Shown piece after piece: positions 42,960 through 52,536 of a stretch of 64,000 nt of DNA (its first letter is position 1; each line of letters opens with the position of its first letter). The notes below the pieces were generated by a model. It was not told the DNA's origin. It made no database searches and saw only the letters and a list, made by a program, of their open reading frames with translations. The position numbers and the translations under genes are program-made. Location of the stretch: assembly GCA_900107185.1 (NCBI GenBank), contig FNPA01000013.1, positions 49,012-113,011 of the forward strand, read 5' to 3'. The stretch is from Ruminococcaceae bacterium YAD3003 (GTDB taxonomy: Bacteria > Bacillota > Clostridia > Saccharofermentanales > Saccharofermentanaceae).

Positions 42960-44162
42960 TTACTCGATGATTGTAGAAACTGTACCAGCGCCTACTGTGT
43001 GACCACCCTCACGGATAGCGAACTTAAGACCCTGCTCCATAGCGATAGGAGTGATGAGGTCTGCTTCGATTGTTACGTGGTCGCCAGGCATGCACATGTC
43101 TGTTCCCTCAGGAAGCTTGATAACGCCTGTAACGTCTGTTGTTCTGAAGTAGAACTGAGGACGATAACCTGTTACGAAAGGCTTATGACGTCCACCCTCT
43201 TCCTTTGTAAGAACGTAAACTTGGCCTGTGAACTTTGTGTGAGGAGTTGTTGTGCCGGGCTTAGCGATAACCTGACCTCTCTCAATCTCCTTACGATCGA
43301 TACCACGGAGGAGGCAGCCGATGTTGTCACCAGCCTCAGCCTGATCCATTGACTTACGGAACATCTCAACACCTGTGATTGTTGTTGACTTAGGCTCGTC
43401 CTGGAGACCAACGATCTCTGCAGGATCACCAACCTTAACAACACCTCTCTCAAGACGGCCTGTAGCAACTGTACCACGGCCAGAGATTGTGAATACGTCC
43501 TCAACAGGCATAAGGAAAGGCTTGTCTACAGGACGCTCAGGTGTAGCAATGTACTCGTCAACTGCCTTCATAAGCTCAACGATAGGAGCATAAACCGGAT
43601 CGTTAGGATCTGTTGATGTTGACTCGAGTGCTGCGAGAGCAGAACCACGGATGATAGGTGTATCATCACCAGGGAAGTCATACTGGTTGAGGAGATCACG
43701 GATGTCCATGTCTACGAGCTCGAGGAGCTCTTCGTCGTCAACCTGATCGCACTTGTTCATGAATACTACGATATAAGGAACGCCTACCTGACGAGCGAGC
43801 AAGATGTGCTCACGTGTCTGGGGCATCGGGCCGTCTGCAGCAGAAACTACGAGGATAGCACCGTCCATCTGAGCAGCACCAGTGATCATGTTCTTGATGT
43901 AGTCAGCGTGGCCAGGGCAGTCAACGTGTGCATAGTGACGTGTCTCTGTCTCATACTCAACGTGTGCTGTGTTGATCGTGATACCACGAGCTCTCTCCTC
44001 GGGTGCGGAGTCGATGTTGCCGTAATCCTTGAACTCAGCTCCACCCTTCATAGCGAGTACCTTTGTGATAGCAGCTGTAAGAGTTGTCTTACCGTGGTCT
44101 ACGTGACCAATGGTACCGATGTTTACGTGCGGCTTGCTACGTACGAACTTTTCTCTTGCCAT
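42960..44162 (-). CDS. tuf: elongation factor Tu
   Basis: A 400-residue GTPase that delivers aminoacyl-tRNA to the ribosome. G-motifs are [18 protein letters not shown] and MNKCDQVDD, with domains II and III complete to the end ([15 protein letters not shown]). The length is normal. It is last in rpsL-rpsG-fusA-tuf, 159 bases after fusA; that gap holds no obvious separate promoter. Confidence 0.99.
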   Translation of the reverse strand: MAREKFVRSKPHVNIGTIGHVDHGKTTLTAAITKVLAMKGGAEFKDYGNIDSAPEERARGITINTAHVEYETETRHYAHVDCPGHADYIKNMITGAAQMDGAILVVSAADGPMPQTREHILLARQVGVPYIVVFMNKCDQVDDEELLELVDMDIRDLLNQYDFPGDDTPIIRGSALAALESTSTDPNDPVYAPIVELMKAVDEYIATPERPVDKPFLMPVEDVFTISGRGTVATGRLERGVVKVGDPAEIVGLQDEPKSTTITGVEMFRKSMDQAEAGDNIGCLLRGIDRKEIERGQVIAKPGTTTPHTKFTGQVYVLTKEEGGRHKPFVTGYRPQFYFRTTDVTGVIKLPEGTDMCMPGDHVTIEADLITPIAMEQGLKFAIREGGHTVGAGTVSTIIE

Positions 44163-44321
44163 TTTAATTTCCTCCTAAGAAATTATTATTTAACTTAATT
44201 ATTTACTCGCCTTGATTCAACGAGAGCGGCAAACATCATTTTACAAAGTTTCTTAATTTCTTTCAAGTAAAAAACCCGAAATATGTATGTTTGCGCACTT
44301 TAAATCAGGCGGTTTGGAGTC

Positions 44322-46394
44322 TTATTTCTTCAAGATTGACTCCATGATGCTCTTCGGTGTCTCTGCGAAGTGGCTGATCTGCATTACGAATGTACCACGT
44401 CCCTGTGTAGAAGAACGGAGGTCTGTTGCGTAACCGAACATGTTTGCGAGAGGAACCTCAGCATGTACCTGCTGTGAACCGTTCATAGGCTCGATTTCCT
44501 TGATAGCGCCACGGCGAGCGTTGAGACCGCCGATAACGTCGCCCAAGTACTCATCAGGAACCTCTACGTCTACCTTCATGATAGGCTCGAGGAGACAAGG
44601 ATCACCCTTCTGCATACCTGCCTTGAATCCCATGGATCCTGCGATCTTGAATGCCATTTCTGATGAGTCGACATCGTGGTAAGAACCGTCGAAAACAGTA
44701 ACCTTAACGTCAACTACAGGATAGCCGCCCAAGATACCAGCCTGCATTGCTTCCTGAATACCTGCATCGATAGGAGCAATAAACTGCTTCGGGATGCAGC
44801 CGCCGACTGTCTCGTCGACGAATTCGTAGCCCTTACCGGGCTCCTGGGGCTCGAGTCTGAGCCAGCAGTCACCGTACTGACCGTGACCACCTGACTGACG
44901 TACGAACTTACCCTGAGCTTCAACAGTTCTTCTGATAGTCTCTTTGTAAGATACCTGAGGAGCACCTACGTTAGCCTCAACCTTGAACTCACGGAACAAA
45001 CGGTCAACGATGATATCGAGGTGAAGCTCACCCATACCAGCGATGATTGTCTGACCTGTTTCCTGGTTAGTGTAAGTACGGAAGGTCGGGTCTTCTTCTG
45101 CGAGCTTCTGGAGAGCGATAAGCATCTTTTCCTGTGAAGCACGGCTCTTAGGTTCGATAGCAACCTCGATAACCGGTTCAGGGAACTCCATGGACTCGAG
45201 GATAATAGGATGATCCTCGTCGCAGAGTGTATTACCTGTTGTTGTATCCTTCAAACCGATAGCAGCAGCGATGTCGCCGGAGAATACTTCTGTGATCTCC
45301 TTACGCTCGTTAGCGTGCATCTGAACGATACGTCCGATACGCTCCTTCTTGTTCTTAGATGAGTTAAGAACATAAGATCCTGCTTCCATAACACCGGAAT
45401 AAACTCTGAAGAAGCAGAGCTTACCGACGAACGGGTCAGTAGCGATCTTGAATGCGAGAGCAGAGAAAGGCGCTTCATCAGATGAAGGTCTCTCTTCTTC
45501 TTCCTCTGTCTCAGGGTTAACACCTTTGATAGCAGGAACGTCGAGCGGTGAAGGCATGTAGTCAACGATAGCGTCGAGCAACATCTGTACACCCTTATTT
45601 CTAAGTGATGTACCGCAGCAAACAGGAATGAGTTTGCATGAGCAGCATGCCTTACGGAGTGCAGCCTTGAGCTCGTCGTTGCTGATCTCCTCGCCCTCGA
45701 GATACTTCTCTGTGAGCTCGTCATCAGTCTCGCAAATACGCTCAACCATCTCTTCTCTCTTAGCCTTGATGAAGTCTACCATGTCAGCAGGAACCTCGCG
45801 GTCCTCATACTGCATACCATCTTCAGATGTATAAACCTCAGCTCTGAGAGTAATAAGGTCGATGATACCCTGGAAGTTATCCTCTTTACCGATAGGGTAC
45901 TGGATAGCAACAGGGACATTCTTAAGTCTGTCCTGGATCATCTCGCAAACATGTTCAAAGTTTGCACCGATGATGTCCATCTTGTTGACGAAAACCATTC
46001 TCGGAACACCGTAGTGCTCAGCCTGTCTCCAAACTGTTTCCGTCTGCGGCTCAACGCCGCCTCTTGCAGACATTACCGTAACGGCACCATCGAGTACACG
46101 GAGTGAACGCTCAACTTCTACTGTGAAGTCAACGTGTCCGGGAGTGTCGATGATGTTGATTCTGTGGCCCTTCCAAGGAGCTGTTGTAGCAGCAGAAGTA
46201 ATTGTGATACCTCTTTCCTGCTCCTGAACCATCCAGTCCATTGTAGCAGCACCTTCGTGAACCTCACCCATCTTACGGTTTACGCCGGAGTAATAAAGAA
46301 TTCTCTCGGTTGTTGTTGTCTTACCGGCGTCGATGTGAGCCATAATACCGATGTTTCTGGTCTTCTCAAGCGGATATGCTCTTGTTGTAGCCAT
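44322..46394 (-). CDS. fusA: elongation factor G
   Basis: A 690-residue translocase GTPase. G-motifs are [26 protein letters not shown] and [10 protein letters not shown], with domains II-V complete ([40 protein letters not shown]). It ends at a normal length. It lies 29 bases downstream of rpsG in the str operon. No sign of a specialised (tetracycline-protection) variant. Confidence 0.99.
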   Translation of the reverse strand: MATTRAYPLEKTRNIGIMAHIDAGKTTTTERILYYSGVNRKMGEVHEGAATMDWMVQEQERGITITSAATTAPWKGHRINIIDTPGHVDFTVEVERSLRVLDGAVTVMSARGGVEPQTETVWRQAEHYGVPRMVFVNKMDIIGANFEHVCEMIQDRLKNVPVAIQYPIGKEDNFQGIIDLITLRAEVYTSEDGMQYEDREVPADMVDFIKAKREEMVERICETDDELTEKYLEGEEISNDELKAALRKACCSCKLIPVCCGTSLRNKGVQMLLDAIVDYMPSPLDVPAIKGVNPETEEEEERPSSDEAPFSALAFKIATDPFVGKLCFFRVYSGVMEAGSYVLNSSKNKKERIGRIVQMHANERKEITEVFSGDIAAAIGLKDTTTGNTLCDEDHPIILESMEFPEPVIEVAIEPKSRASQEKMLIALQKLAEEDPTFRTYTNQETGQTIIAGMGELHLDIIVDRLFREFKVEANVGAPQVSYKETIRRTVEAQGKFVRQSGGHGQYGDCWLRLEPQEPGKGYEFVDETVGGCIPKQFIAPIDAGIQEAMQAGILGGYPVVDVKVTVFDGSYHDVDSSEMAFKIAGSMGFKAGMQKGDPCLLEPIMKVDVEVPDEYLGDVIGGLNARRGAIKEIEPMNGSQQVHAEVPLANMFGYATDLRSSTQGRGTFVMQISHFAETPKSIMESILKK

Positions 46395-46423
46395 TAGTAT
46401 TAATGTCCTTTCTTAACCGGTGA

Positions 46424-46894
46424 TTAGCGATTGAAATGAGCGAAAGCCTTGTTAGCTTCAGCCATTCTGTGCATTTCTTCTTTTCTCTTGAATGCTCCGC
46501 CAGTCTCATTTGCTGCATCCATAAGTTCAGCAGCAAGGCGCTCCTTCATGGTGCGCTCAGATCTGCTTCTCGAATACTGAACTATCCAACGAAGTCCGAG
46601 TGTCTGTCTTCTCTCGGGCTTAACATCCATAGGGATCTGATAGTTAGCACCGCCTACACGGCGAGCCTTGCACTCGAGGGTGGGCATTACGTTCGCAAGA
46701 GCCTTTCTGAATACTTCAAGAGGCTCTTCATTTGTACGCTCTTTGATGATATCAAAAGCGCCGTATGTAATTTTTTGAGCTACGCCCTTCTTACCGTCAA
46801 GCATGATGTTGTTGATAAGCTTACTTACTACAACGTCATTGTAGACAGGATCCGGAAGAACCGTTCTCTTTGGGGTATTGCCTTTTCTTGGCAC
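46424..46894 (-). CDS. rpsG: 30S ribosomal protein S7
   Basis: A 156-residue primary 16S rRNA-binding protein. It begins [19 protein letters not shown] and carries [20 protein letters not shown] and [19 protein letters not shown]. Normal length and start. It follows rpsL by 176 bases on the same strand, a somewhat long gap in which autoregulatory binding of S7 could lie; I see no separate gene in it. Confidence 0.99.
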   Translation of the reverse strand: MPRKGNTPKRTVLPDPVYNDVVVSKLINNIMLDGKKGVAQKITYGAFDIIKERTNEEPLEVFRKALANVMPTLECKARRVGGANYQIPMDVKPERRQTLGLRWIVQYSRSRSERTMKERLAAELMDAANETGGAFKRKEEMHRMAEANKAFAHFNR

Positions 46895-47070
46895 TTTGCT
46901 TCCCTCCTAACATGATTATAAAAGTTTTACTGTCTAAAACTTGAAACCATAGGTACTCACGTTTCAGTTGTTCTTGTGGACCGTGTTAAGTGTTTCAGTC
47001 AGGCAATGTCCATATATGAACAATGTACTGATCACTTATGTCCAACCCCTGCGTAAATAATTACGCGGGA

Positions 47071-47499
47071 TTACTTCTTAACCTTAGCAGCCTTCGGCTT
47101 CTTAGCGCCGTACTTAGATCTGCCCTGCTGACGATCAGCAACGCCGGCTGTATCAAGTGTGCCTCTTACGATGTGATAACGTACACCAGGGAGGTCCTTA
47201 ACACGTCCGCCTCTGATAAGTACAACAGAGTGCTCCTGAAGGTTGTGTCCGATTCCCGGAATGTAAGCAGTAACCTCGTAGCCATTTGTAAGACGAACTC
47301 TGGCAACCTTACGAAGAGCTGAATTAGGCTTCTTAGGTGTTGTTGTCTTAACAACTGTGCAAACGCCACGCTTTTGAGGCGAATCAAGATTTGTCTGCTT
47401 GTTCTTGATTGTATTCATCGAGAACTGAAGCGCCGGTGATGCAGACTTAAATGTCTTTGACTGTCTGCCGGACTTAACCAATTGATTGAACGTTGGCAT
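47071..47499 (-). CDS. rpsL: 30S ribosomal protein S12
   Basis: A 142-residue protein of the decoding centre. It starts [13 protein letters not shown], with the streptomycin-region motifs [18 protein letters not shown] and the conserved [29 protein letters not shown]. The ATG at 47499 is the family start; a longer open frame upstream is not coding. It is first in the str operon behind a strong promoter. Wild-type Lys codons are present at the classical resistance positions ([15 protein letters not shown]). Confidence 0.99.
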   Translation of the reverse strand: MPTFNQLVKSGRQSKTFKSASPALQFSMNTIKNKQTNLDSPQKRGVCTVVKTTTPKKPNSALRKVARVRLTNGYEVTAYIPGIGHNLQEHSVVLIRGGRVKDLPGVRYHIVRGTLDTAGVADRQQGRSKYGAKKPKAAKVKK

Positions 47500-47565
47500 C
47501 AATACATCTCCTTTCTTAATTTTTACGCGCAAATATGGGCACAAAGTCCCCTTTGCGAGCAATTA

Positions 47566-47594
47566 AGTATACACCCGTGTTTTTGGAATGTAAA
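47566..47594 (-). promoter_or_regulatory. str operon promoter
   Basis: Minus strand TTTACA (47589-47594), a 17-base spacer, and TATACT (47566-47571), about 67 bases before the rpsL start. Confidence 0.82.
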
Positions 47595-47702
47595 CCGCTA
47601 TTTTAGGGTCCTTCGCATATTTGCCCCTGCCCGTTCACGGGCGGGTTTGACAATAATACAAAAAAAGCATGAAAAATTGAACACTAAGCCAAAAAAATCT
47701 TA

Positions 47703-47731
47703 TTCACAACTCAGGGCAAACCCTATATACT
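47703..47731 (+). promoter_or_regulatory. oxaloacetate decarboxylase operon promoter
   Basis: TTCACA (47703-47708), a 17-base spacer, and TATACT (47726-47731), 40 bases before the oadA start. Confidence 0.65.
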
Positions 47732-47770
47732 TACTAAGGTTATTTTTTAATTACAAGGAGTGTGACTTCA

Positions 47771-49156
47771 ATGAAAGTAAAAATCACAGAAACCGTGCTG
47801 CGTGACTCTCAGCAGTCCCTCATCGCAACACGTATGCCTTTCTCGGATTTCGAGGGCATCCTTGAGACTTTGGACAATGCCGGCTACTACTCACTCGAGT
47901 GCTGGGGCGGCGCTACATTCGATTCATGTCTCAGATACCTGGATGAAGATCCGTGGGAAAGACTCAGAAAGATCAAGGCTGTATGCAAGAAGACTCCTCT
48001 TCAGATGCTCATCCGCGGTCAGAACATTTTAGGCTACAAGCACTATCCCGATGACGTCGTTAGACTCTTCTGCCGTAAGGCTGCAGAGAACGGTATGGAT
48101 ATTTTCCGTATTTTCGACGCTCTCAATGATTTCAGAAACATTGAAGTCTGCATTGACGAAGTTAAGAAGTGCGGCAAGCATGCACAGGGCTGCATCTGCT
48201 ACACAACTTCACCTGTACATACAATCGAGAAGTACGTAGAAATGTGCAAAGAGCTTGAGAGCATGGGCGTTGACTCCATTGCAATCAAGGACATGGCAGG
48301 TATCTGCTCACCTAAGGAAGCTTACGATCTCGTAAAGGCTATCAAGGATGCAAAGATCTCTGTACCTCTCTTCTTCCACACACACCACACAACAGGCATG
48401 GGTCCTATGACTCTCATGAAGGCTATCGAAGCCGGTGTTGACGGAATCGACTGCGCTATCTCCACAATGGCAGGCGGTACATCACAGCCCGCTACTGAGA
48501 CAATGGCTTACACAATGGGCCAGTTCGGTTACGATGCAGGTCTTGATATGGACAAGCTCAAGGAGATCGCTGATTTCTTCGTACCCGTTCGAAAGAAGTT
48601 CCTCGACAACGGAACACTCAATCCTACAGTTATGGGTATCAAGGCTGACATCCTTAAGTATCAGGTTCCGGGCGGAATGCTCTCCAACATGATCGCTAAC
48701 CTCAAGGATATGCACGCTCTTGATAAGTTCGATGAAGCTCTCGCTGAGATCCCTGCAGTCCGTAAGGACATGGGTTATCCCCCGCTCGTTACACCTCTTT
48801 CACAGATGGTTGGTAACCAGGCAGTTCAGAACGTTCTCTTGGGCGAGAGATATAAGAACATCTCCAAGGAGATCAAGGCTTACCTCCGTGGTGAGTACGG
48901 CAGAGCACCGGGCGAAGTTAACCAGGAACTCATCGACAGATGCTGGAAGCCTGAAGAACTCGTTCAGGGCAGATATGCTGACTCATTGGAGCCTGCTTTC
49001 GAGAAGACAAAGGCAGAGCTCGGCGACAAGGCGAGATCTGACGAAGACGTTCTCTCTTACATCGCTTTCCCTCAGGTTGCCGAGAAGTTCTTCCAGGCAC
49101 GTGAAGAGAAGGAATCCAACACAGTTAACTACACCATCGAGAAGAAGGAGGATTAA
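47771..49156 (+). CDS. oadA: oxaloacetate decarboxylase alpha (carboxyltransferase) subunit
   Basis: A 461-residue carboxyltransferase. The TIM barrel begins KITETVLRDSQQSLIATRM with the metal-binding Asp, and has HTHHTTGMGPMTLMKAIEAGVDGID with the two metal His. It ends with the PYC-OADA conserved region (LSQMVGNQAVQNVL, EYGRAPGEVN). It moves carboxyl from oxaloacetate (or a related acid) to biotin. The usual C-terminal biotin domain is missing and is encoded separately at 49561-49959. GGAG lies 10 bases before the ATG at 47771. It heads a four-gene operon. Confidence 0.95.
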   Translation: MKVKITETVLRDSQQSLIATRMPFSDFEGILETLDNAGYYSLECWGGATFDSCLRYLDEDPWERLRKIKAVCKKTPLQMLIRGQNILGYKHYPDDVVRLFCRKAAENGMDIFRIFDALNDFRNIEVCIDEVKKCGKHAQGCICYTTSPVHTIEKYVEMCKELESMGVDSIAIKDMAGICSPKEAYDLVKAIKDAKISVPLFFHTHHTTGMGPMTLMKAIEAGVDGIDCAISTMAGGTSQPATETMAYTMGQFGYDAGLDMDKLKEIADFFVPVRKKFLDNGTLNPTVMGIKADILKYQVPGGMLSNMIANLKDMHALDKFDEALAEIPAVRKDMGYPPLVTPLSQMVGNQAVQNVLLGERYKNISKEIKAYLRGEYGRAPGEVNQELIDRCWKPEELVQGRYADSLEPAFEKTKAELGDKARSDEDVLSYIAFPQVAEKFFQAREEKESNTVNYTIEKKED

Positions 49157-49158
49157 TT

Positions 49159-49545
49159 ATGAATCCTGTTGTTCAGTTGGTTGTAGAGCGCGGACAGCAC
49201 CTTTCGACAGCTGAGATGCTCCTGAATGCAGGCATCGTTATCCTTGTGGTATTCGGTGTTTTGCTTCTGATGTACATCTTGATCTCAATCTCAGGAAAGA
49301 TCATCCAGGCTATCGCAAAGATCGGCTCAAAGGAAGAGCCCGCCAAGGCACCCGCTGCTGCTCCTGCCGCTGCACCCGCAGCTGCTGCCGCAGCTTCCGA
49401 GGAAGTATTCTCCTCCGGATCCTTGAAGCTCAAGAATTGTGATGAGAAGACCGCTGCCATGATCATGGCAATCGTTGCAGATGACTCCGGAATACCGCTC
49501 GAAGAGCTCGTATTCAAGTCAATCAAACTCGTCGAAAAGAATTAA
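49159..49545 (+). CDS. oadG: OadG-type gamma subunit
   Basis: A 128-residue small subunit. One membrane helix (about 17-42: AGIVILVVFGVLLLMYILIS) is followed by an Ala/Pro linker (about 55-80) and a conserved C-terminal block (KNCDEKTAAMIMAIVADDSG, LVFKSIKLVEKN). In sodium-pumping decarboxylases gamma holds alpha to beta and binds zinc. It begins 2 bases after the oadA stop. Confidence 0.85.
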   Translation: MNPVVQLVVERGQHLSTAEMLLNAGIVILVVFGVLLLMYILISISGKIIQAIAKIGSKEEPAKAPAAAPAAAPAAAAAASEEVFSSGSLKLKNCDEKTAAMIMAIVADDSGIPLEELVFKSIKLVEKN

Positions 49546-49560
49546 AGGAGACTGTCCACC

Positions 49561-49959
49561 ATGATATACAACGTAACAATTAACGATAAAGTTTATGAGG
49601 TAGAAGTTGAGAAAGGCAAAGCTAATCTCATCAAGACAACAGCAGTTGTAGCTGCACCCGCTGCAGCACCCGCTGCCGCTCCTGCCGCTGCACCCGCTGC
49701 TGCTCCTGCACCTGCAGCCGCACCCGCTGCCGCTGCTGCAGCAGGCACAACACCTGTTAACTCACCTATGCCCGGTACGATCCTTGACGTTAAGGTCGCT
49801 GTCGGTCAGGCAGTTAAGGAAGGCGAGCTCGTCTGCATTCTCGAGGCTATGAAGATGGAGAACGAGATCTACGCTCCCTGCTCAGGTTCAATCGCTCAGG
49901 TTCTCGTAACAAAGGGCCAGTCAGTAGATACCGGCACTCCCTTGGTATCGATTTCTTAA
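49561..49959 (+). CDS. biotin carboxyl carrier protein of the decarboxylase
   Basis: A 132-residue carrier. An N-terminal strand pair (IYNVTINDKVYEVEVEKGKA) is followed by an Ala/Pro-rich swinging linker (about residues 30-62) and the biotinyl domain (65-132) with the biotinylated Lys in EAMKMENE. It shuttles carboxybiotin from OadA to OadB. In many organisms this domain is fused to OadA; here it is free. AAGGAGACTG lies upstream of the ATG. Confidence 0.95.
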   Translation: MIYNVTINDKVYEVEVEKGKANLIKTTAVVAAPAAAPAAAPAAAPAAAPAPAAAPAAAAAAGTTPVNSPMPGTILDVKVAVGQAVKEGELVCILEAMKMENEIYAPCSGSIAQVLVTKGQSVDTGTPLVSIS

Positions 49960-49976
49960 TCAGGGGGTAACCGGTA

Positions 49977-51173
49977 ATGATCGAAGTATTAAAAAATCTG
50001 TGGGAGACCTCAGGTATTGCCGCAATGACGTGGCAGCAGGGCGTGATGATCCTCGTCTCGTTCATCCTGTTCTATCTCGCAATCAAAAAGCAGTATGAGC
50101 CTTTGCTCTTACTCCCTATCGCATTCGGTATGCTCCTTACAAATCTCCCCTGGCCCGGCGGCGGAATCTTCCACCCCGAATGGTTCAACGGCGATATCAA
50201 CTGGGCTGCATTGGGCGGCGGATATCATGACCCCGCTACAGGTGCCCACATCGATCCGGGTCTTTTCGACTTCCTTTACATCGGCGTTAAGATGGATATC
50301 TTCCCTTGCCTCATCTTCATGGCAGTCGGCGCGATGACAGACTTCGGACCCCTGATCTCAAGACCTTCATCCTTCTTCATGGGTGCAGGCGCTCAGTTCG
50401 GTATCTCTTTCGCATTCGTAGTAGCCTGTCTCCTCGGATTCGATCCTCAGGGTGCAGCTTCCATCGGTATCATCGGCGGTGCAGACGGCCCGACAGCTAT
50501 CTACCTTACATCCAAGCTCGCTCCTGAGCTCCTCGGTGCTATCGCAATCGCAGCATATTCATACATGGCGCTCATCCCTATGATCCAGCCGCCTATTATG
50601 AAGCTCCTTACAACAAAGAAGATGCGTCAGGTAAAGATGGAGCAGACAAGACCTGTATCCAAGGCCGAGAAGATCTGCTTCCCTATCATCGTAACTGTTG
50701 TATGCGTTCTCATCCTTCCTTCTGTTGCACCTCTCCTTGGCTGCCTCATGCTCGGTAACCTCTTCAGAGAATCAGGTGTTACAGACCGTCTCTCAGACAC
50801 AGCTCAGAACGCAATGTGCAACATCGTAACGATCATGCTCGGCACATCAGTAGGTGCTACAGCAGTCGGCGCTAACTTCCTTAAGCTCGAGACAGTTAAG
50901 ATCATCATCATCGGTCTTTGCGCTTTCGCCTTCGCTACGGTCGGCGGACTCCTCATCGGTGTTGTTATGTACTTCCTGTCCGGCAAGAAGATCAATCCTC
51001 TCATCGGCGCAGCAGGCGTTTCTGCCGTTCCTATGGCAGCACGTGTTGCTTCCAAGGTTGGTCAGAAGGAGAATCCTTCAAACTTCCTGCTCATGCACGC
51101 CATGGGTCCGAACGTTGCAGGCGTTATCGGTTCAGCAGTTGCTGCAGGTATCCTGCTCACACTCTTCGGTTAA
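49977..51173 (+). CDS. oadB: oxaloacetate decarboxylase beta subunit (sodium pump)
   Basis: A 398-residue membrane protein with about nine or ten helices. It decarboxylates carboxybiotin and exports sodium ions. Signatures are FLYIGVKMDIFPCLIFMAVGAMTDFGPL, the conserved GIIGGADGPTAIY (catalytic Asp), and GCLMLGNLFRESGVTDRLS. The last helices end at GVIGSAVAAGILLTLF. It closes the operon, 17 bases after the carrier gene, and gives the cell a sodium gradient from fermentation of citrate, malate or related acids. Confidence 0.97.
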   Translation: MIEVLKNLWETSGIAAMTWQQGVMILVSFILFYLAIKKQYEPLLLLPIAFGMLLTNLPWPGGGIFHPEWFNGDINWAALGGGYHDPATGAHIDPGLFDFLYIGVKMDIFPCLIFMAVGAMTDFGPLISRPSSFFMGAGAQFGISFAFVVACLLGFDPQGAASIGIIGGADGPTAIYLTSKLAPELLGAIAIAAYSYMALIPMIQPPIMKLLTTKKMRQVKMEQTRPVSKAEKICFPIIVTVVCVLILPSVAPLLGCLMLGNLFRESGVTDRLSDTAQNAMCNIVTIMLGTSVGATAVGANFLKLETVKIIIIGLCAFAFATVGGLLIGVVMYFLSGKKINPLIGAAGVSAVPMAARVASKVGQKENPSNFLLMHAMGPNVAGVIGSAVAAGILLTLFG

Positions 51174-51199
51174 TAAGAGTTGTAATTAAATAACCTATA

Positions 51200-51229
51200 G
51201 AGGCTGTCTCATGTGAGGCAGCCTTTTTT
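51200..51229 (+). terminator. oad operon terminator
   Basis: GGCTGTCTCA pairs with TGAGGCAGCC (one G-T pair), followed by six T, 28 bases after the oadB stop. Confidence 0.9.
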
Positions 51230-51395
51230 AGTTTCCGGGAATTAAGTTGAGACTTATCACCTTAATGTATATGTTTATTTGTTTTATCTTTACTCTGAAA
51301 CGGCCCTGTTTTTCGAGATTTCAGGCGATTTTCCTTGTCGGGTTTTGTCGGTATTTGTCGGTTGTTTTCGCGGGAATATCTTTCATAATCAAGGC

Positions 51396-52178
51396 ATGAA
51401 TATAACGGATAAATACATCCCCAGAGAATACCTCTCTCTCAAAATCAATTACTGCAGACAACGGCTGGAACAGTTGCCTAAAGTTTCTTTGGTTGAACAT
51501 AAAATAAGAGGTGACTCCAAAAAAATAATAAAGATTGATGAGCACAAATACTTCGCAAACTCCCAATTCGGCAAAGAGTATTATGACATTTTCCGGGAAC
51601 GTGAAGAGCTGGAAAAGCAACTGCTAATCTACGAAGCAATCTGGGATATCAATTTTAATGGCTCACCTCTATCAGAATGTGTCCCTCGCAAGGTTAAACG
51701 GTATCTTTCAATTACCCCATACCAACAGACTGTTATGGATAAAGCCTTTTTCGACAGCCTCAAGAATGATGACAATACTAAATACAAAAAGTACAAAAGC
51801 AATTTCTTTAATGGCATCTATTACAGGTCAGCTGCCGAACGTGATATTGCGATCTTCTATACCGAAATGGGAATACCGTTTAAATACGAGCCTTCAATAA
51901 CTATTGCCGGATTAGTCAAACCCATTAATCCTGATTTTGCTCTATACATAAAGGAACTCGATTCCTGCAAATTTCATGAGCATTTGGGAATGAAAGAATA
52001 TGCCGATTATCTCAGGGATACTAAGATCAAATATACCAATTATCTTGGGGCAGGATTAATTCCTGATATGGATATCATTTTCACCCAAGATAAGGACGAG
52101 GCCCCCTTTGATATCAGGTACCTGGCAGCCAAACTTAACAGTGCCGTGTATGGGTCAATAATCTGCAGGGATCCGTAA
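51396..52178 (+). CDS. second PD-(D/E)XK-like nuclease-family protein
   Basis: A 260-residue protein with the same layout as the gene at 29637-30425. The N-terminal helical region is LSLKINYCRQRLEQLPKVSLVE with RGDSKK. The nuclease-like core is SAAERDIAIFYTEMGIPFKYEPS, NPDFALYIKE, then FHEHLGMKEYADYLRDTK, i.e. the EHxG form of the third motif. The ATG at 51396 is the first that matches the family N-terminus; its ribosome site (AAGG) is poorly placed, so expression may be low. The gene is AT-rich. A TTGTCGG triplet repeat lies just upstream, and the palindromic GTCGAC array lies just downstream. Confidence 0.68.
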   Translation: MNITDKYIPREYLSLKINYCRQRLEQLPKVSLVEHKIRGDSKKIIKIDEHKYFANSQFGKEYYDIFREREELEKQLLIYEAIWDINFNGSPLSECVPRKVKRYLSITPYQQTVMDKAFFDSLKNDDNTKYKKYKSNFFNGIYYRSAAERDIAIFYTEMGIPFKYEPSITIAGLVKPINPDFALYIKELDSCKFHEHLGMKEYADYLRDTKIKYTNYLGAGLIPDMDIIFTQDKDEAPFDIRYLAAKLNSAVYGSIICRDP

Positions 52179-52196
52179 GTGACATAGCTAATTGGT

Positions 52197-52310
52197 TGTC
52201 GACGAAATGTCGACGGAAATGGCACTTTTCGTCGACAAAATATTCAAATCGGGGCTGATTTGACGAAACTGTTGACGATTTTGCTTGATTTCGTCGACAA
52301 ATCGTCGACA
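52197..52310. repeat. palindromic array of six GTCGAC-type sites
   Basis: GTCGAC at 52198, 52209, 52231, 52293 and 52304, with GTTGAC at 52271. Spacings of 11, 22, 40, 22 and 11 bp make the set exactly symmetric about 52253.5. The two 57-bp arms match at roughly two thirds of positions without gaps. Read as direct repeats, the two halves are also offset by about 62 bp (52209 and 52271; 52231 and 52293). It lies 19 bases after the nuclease-like gene; the rest of this 358-bp gap holds loosely periodic GAAA/CAAA runs and a terminator. Confidence 0.8.
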
Positions 52311-52464
52311 GTGTCTCCGATAAAGTGAAAAAGGCATCTCCCGTTTCTGACACAGCGAAAACAGGGGCACCTGGCACCGCAAAAGTAAGTCATTTCACCC
52401 CGAAAGTAACCCTTTCCCAACGCGAAAACGCCTCGCCGCCGCAAACACTACCCAAAACGCAAAA

Positions 52465-52494
52465 GCCCCTCCGGAGGAAATCCTCCGAAGGGGC
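52465..52494 (-). terminator. terminator of the flotillin gene
   Basis: GCCCCT..CGGAGGA pairs with TCCTCCG..AGGGGC, a very stable stem, followed on the minus strand by TTTTGCGTTTT. It lies about 42 bases past the stop. Confidence 0.85.
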
Positions 52495-52536
52495 GGTTTT
52501 GTTAATCAGTTGTAGCAACTAATCACAGCTTGTAAA

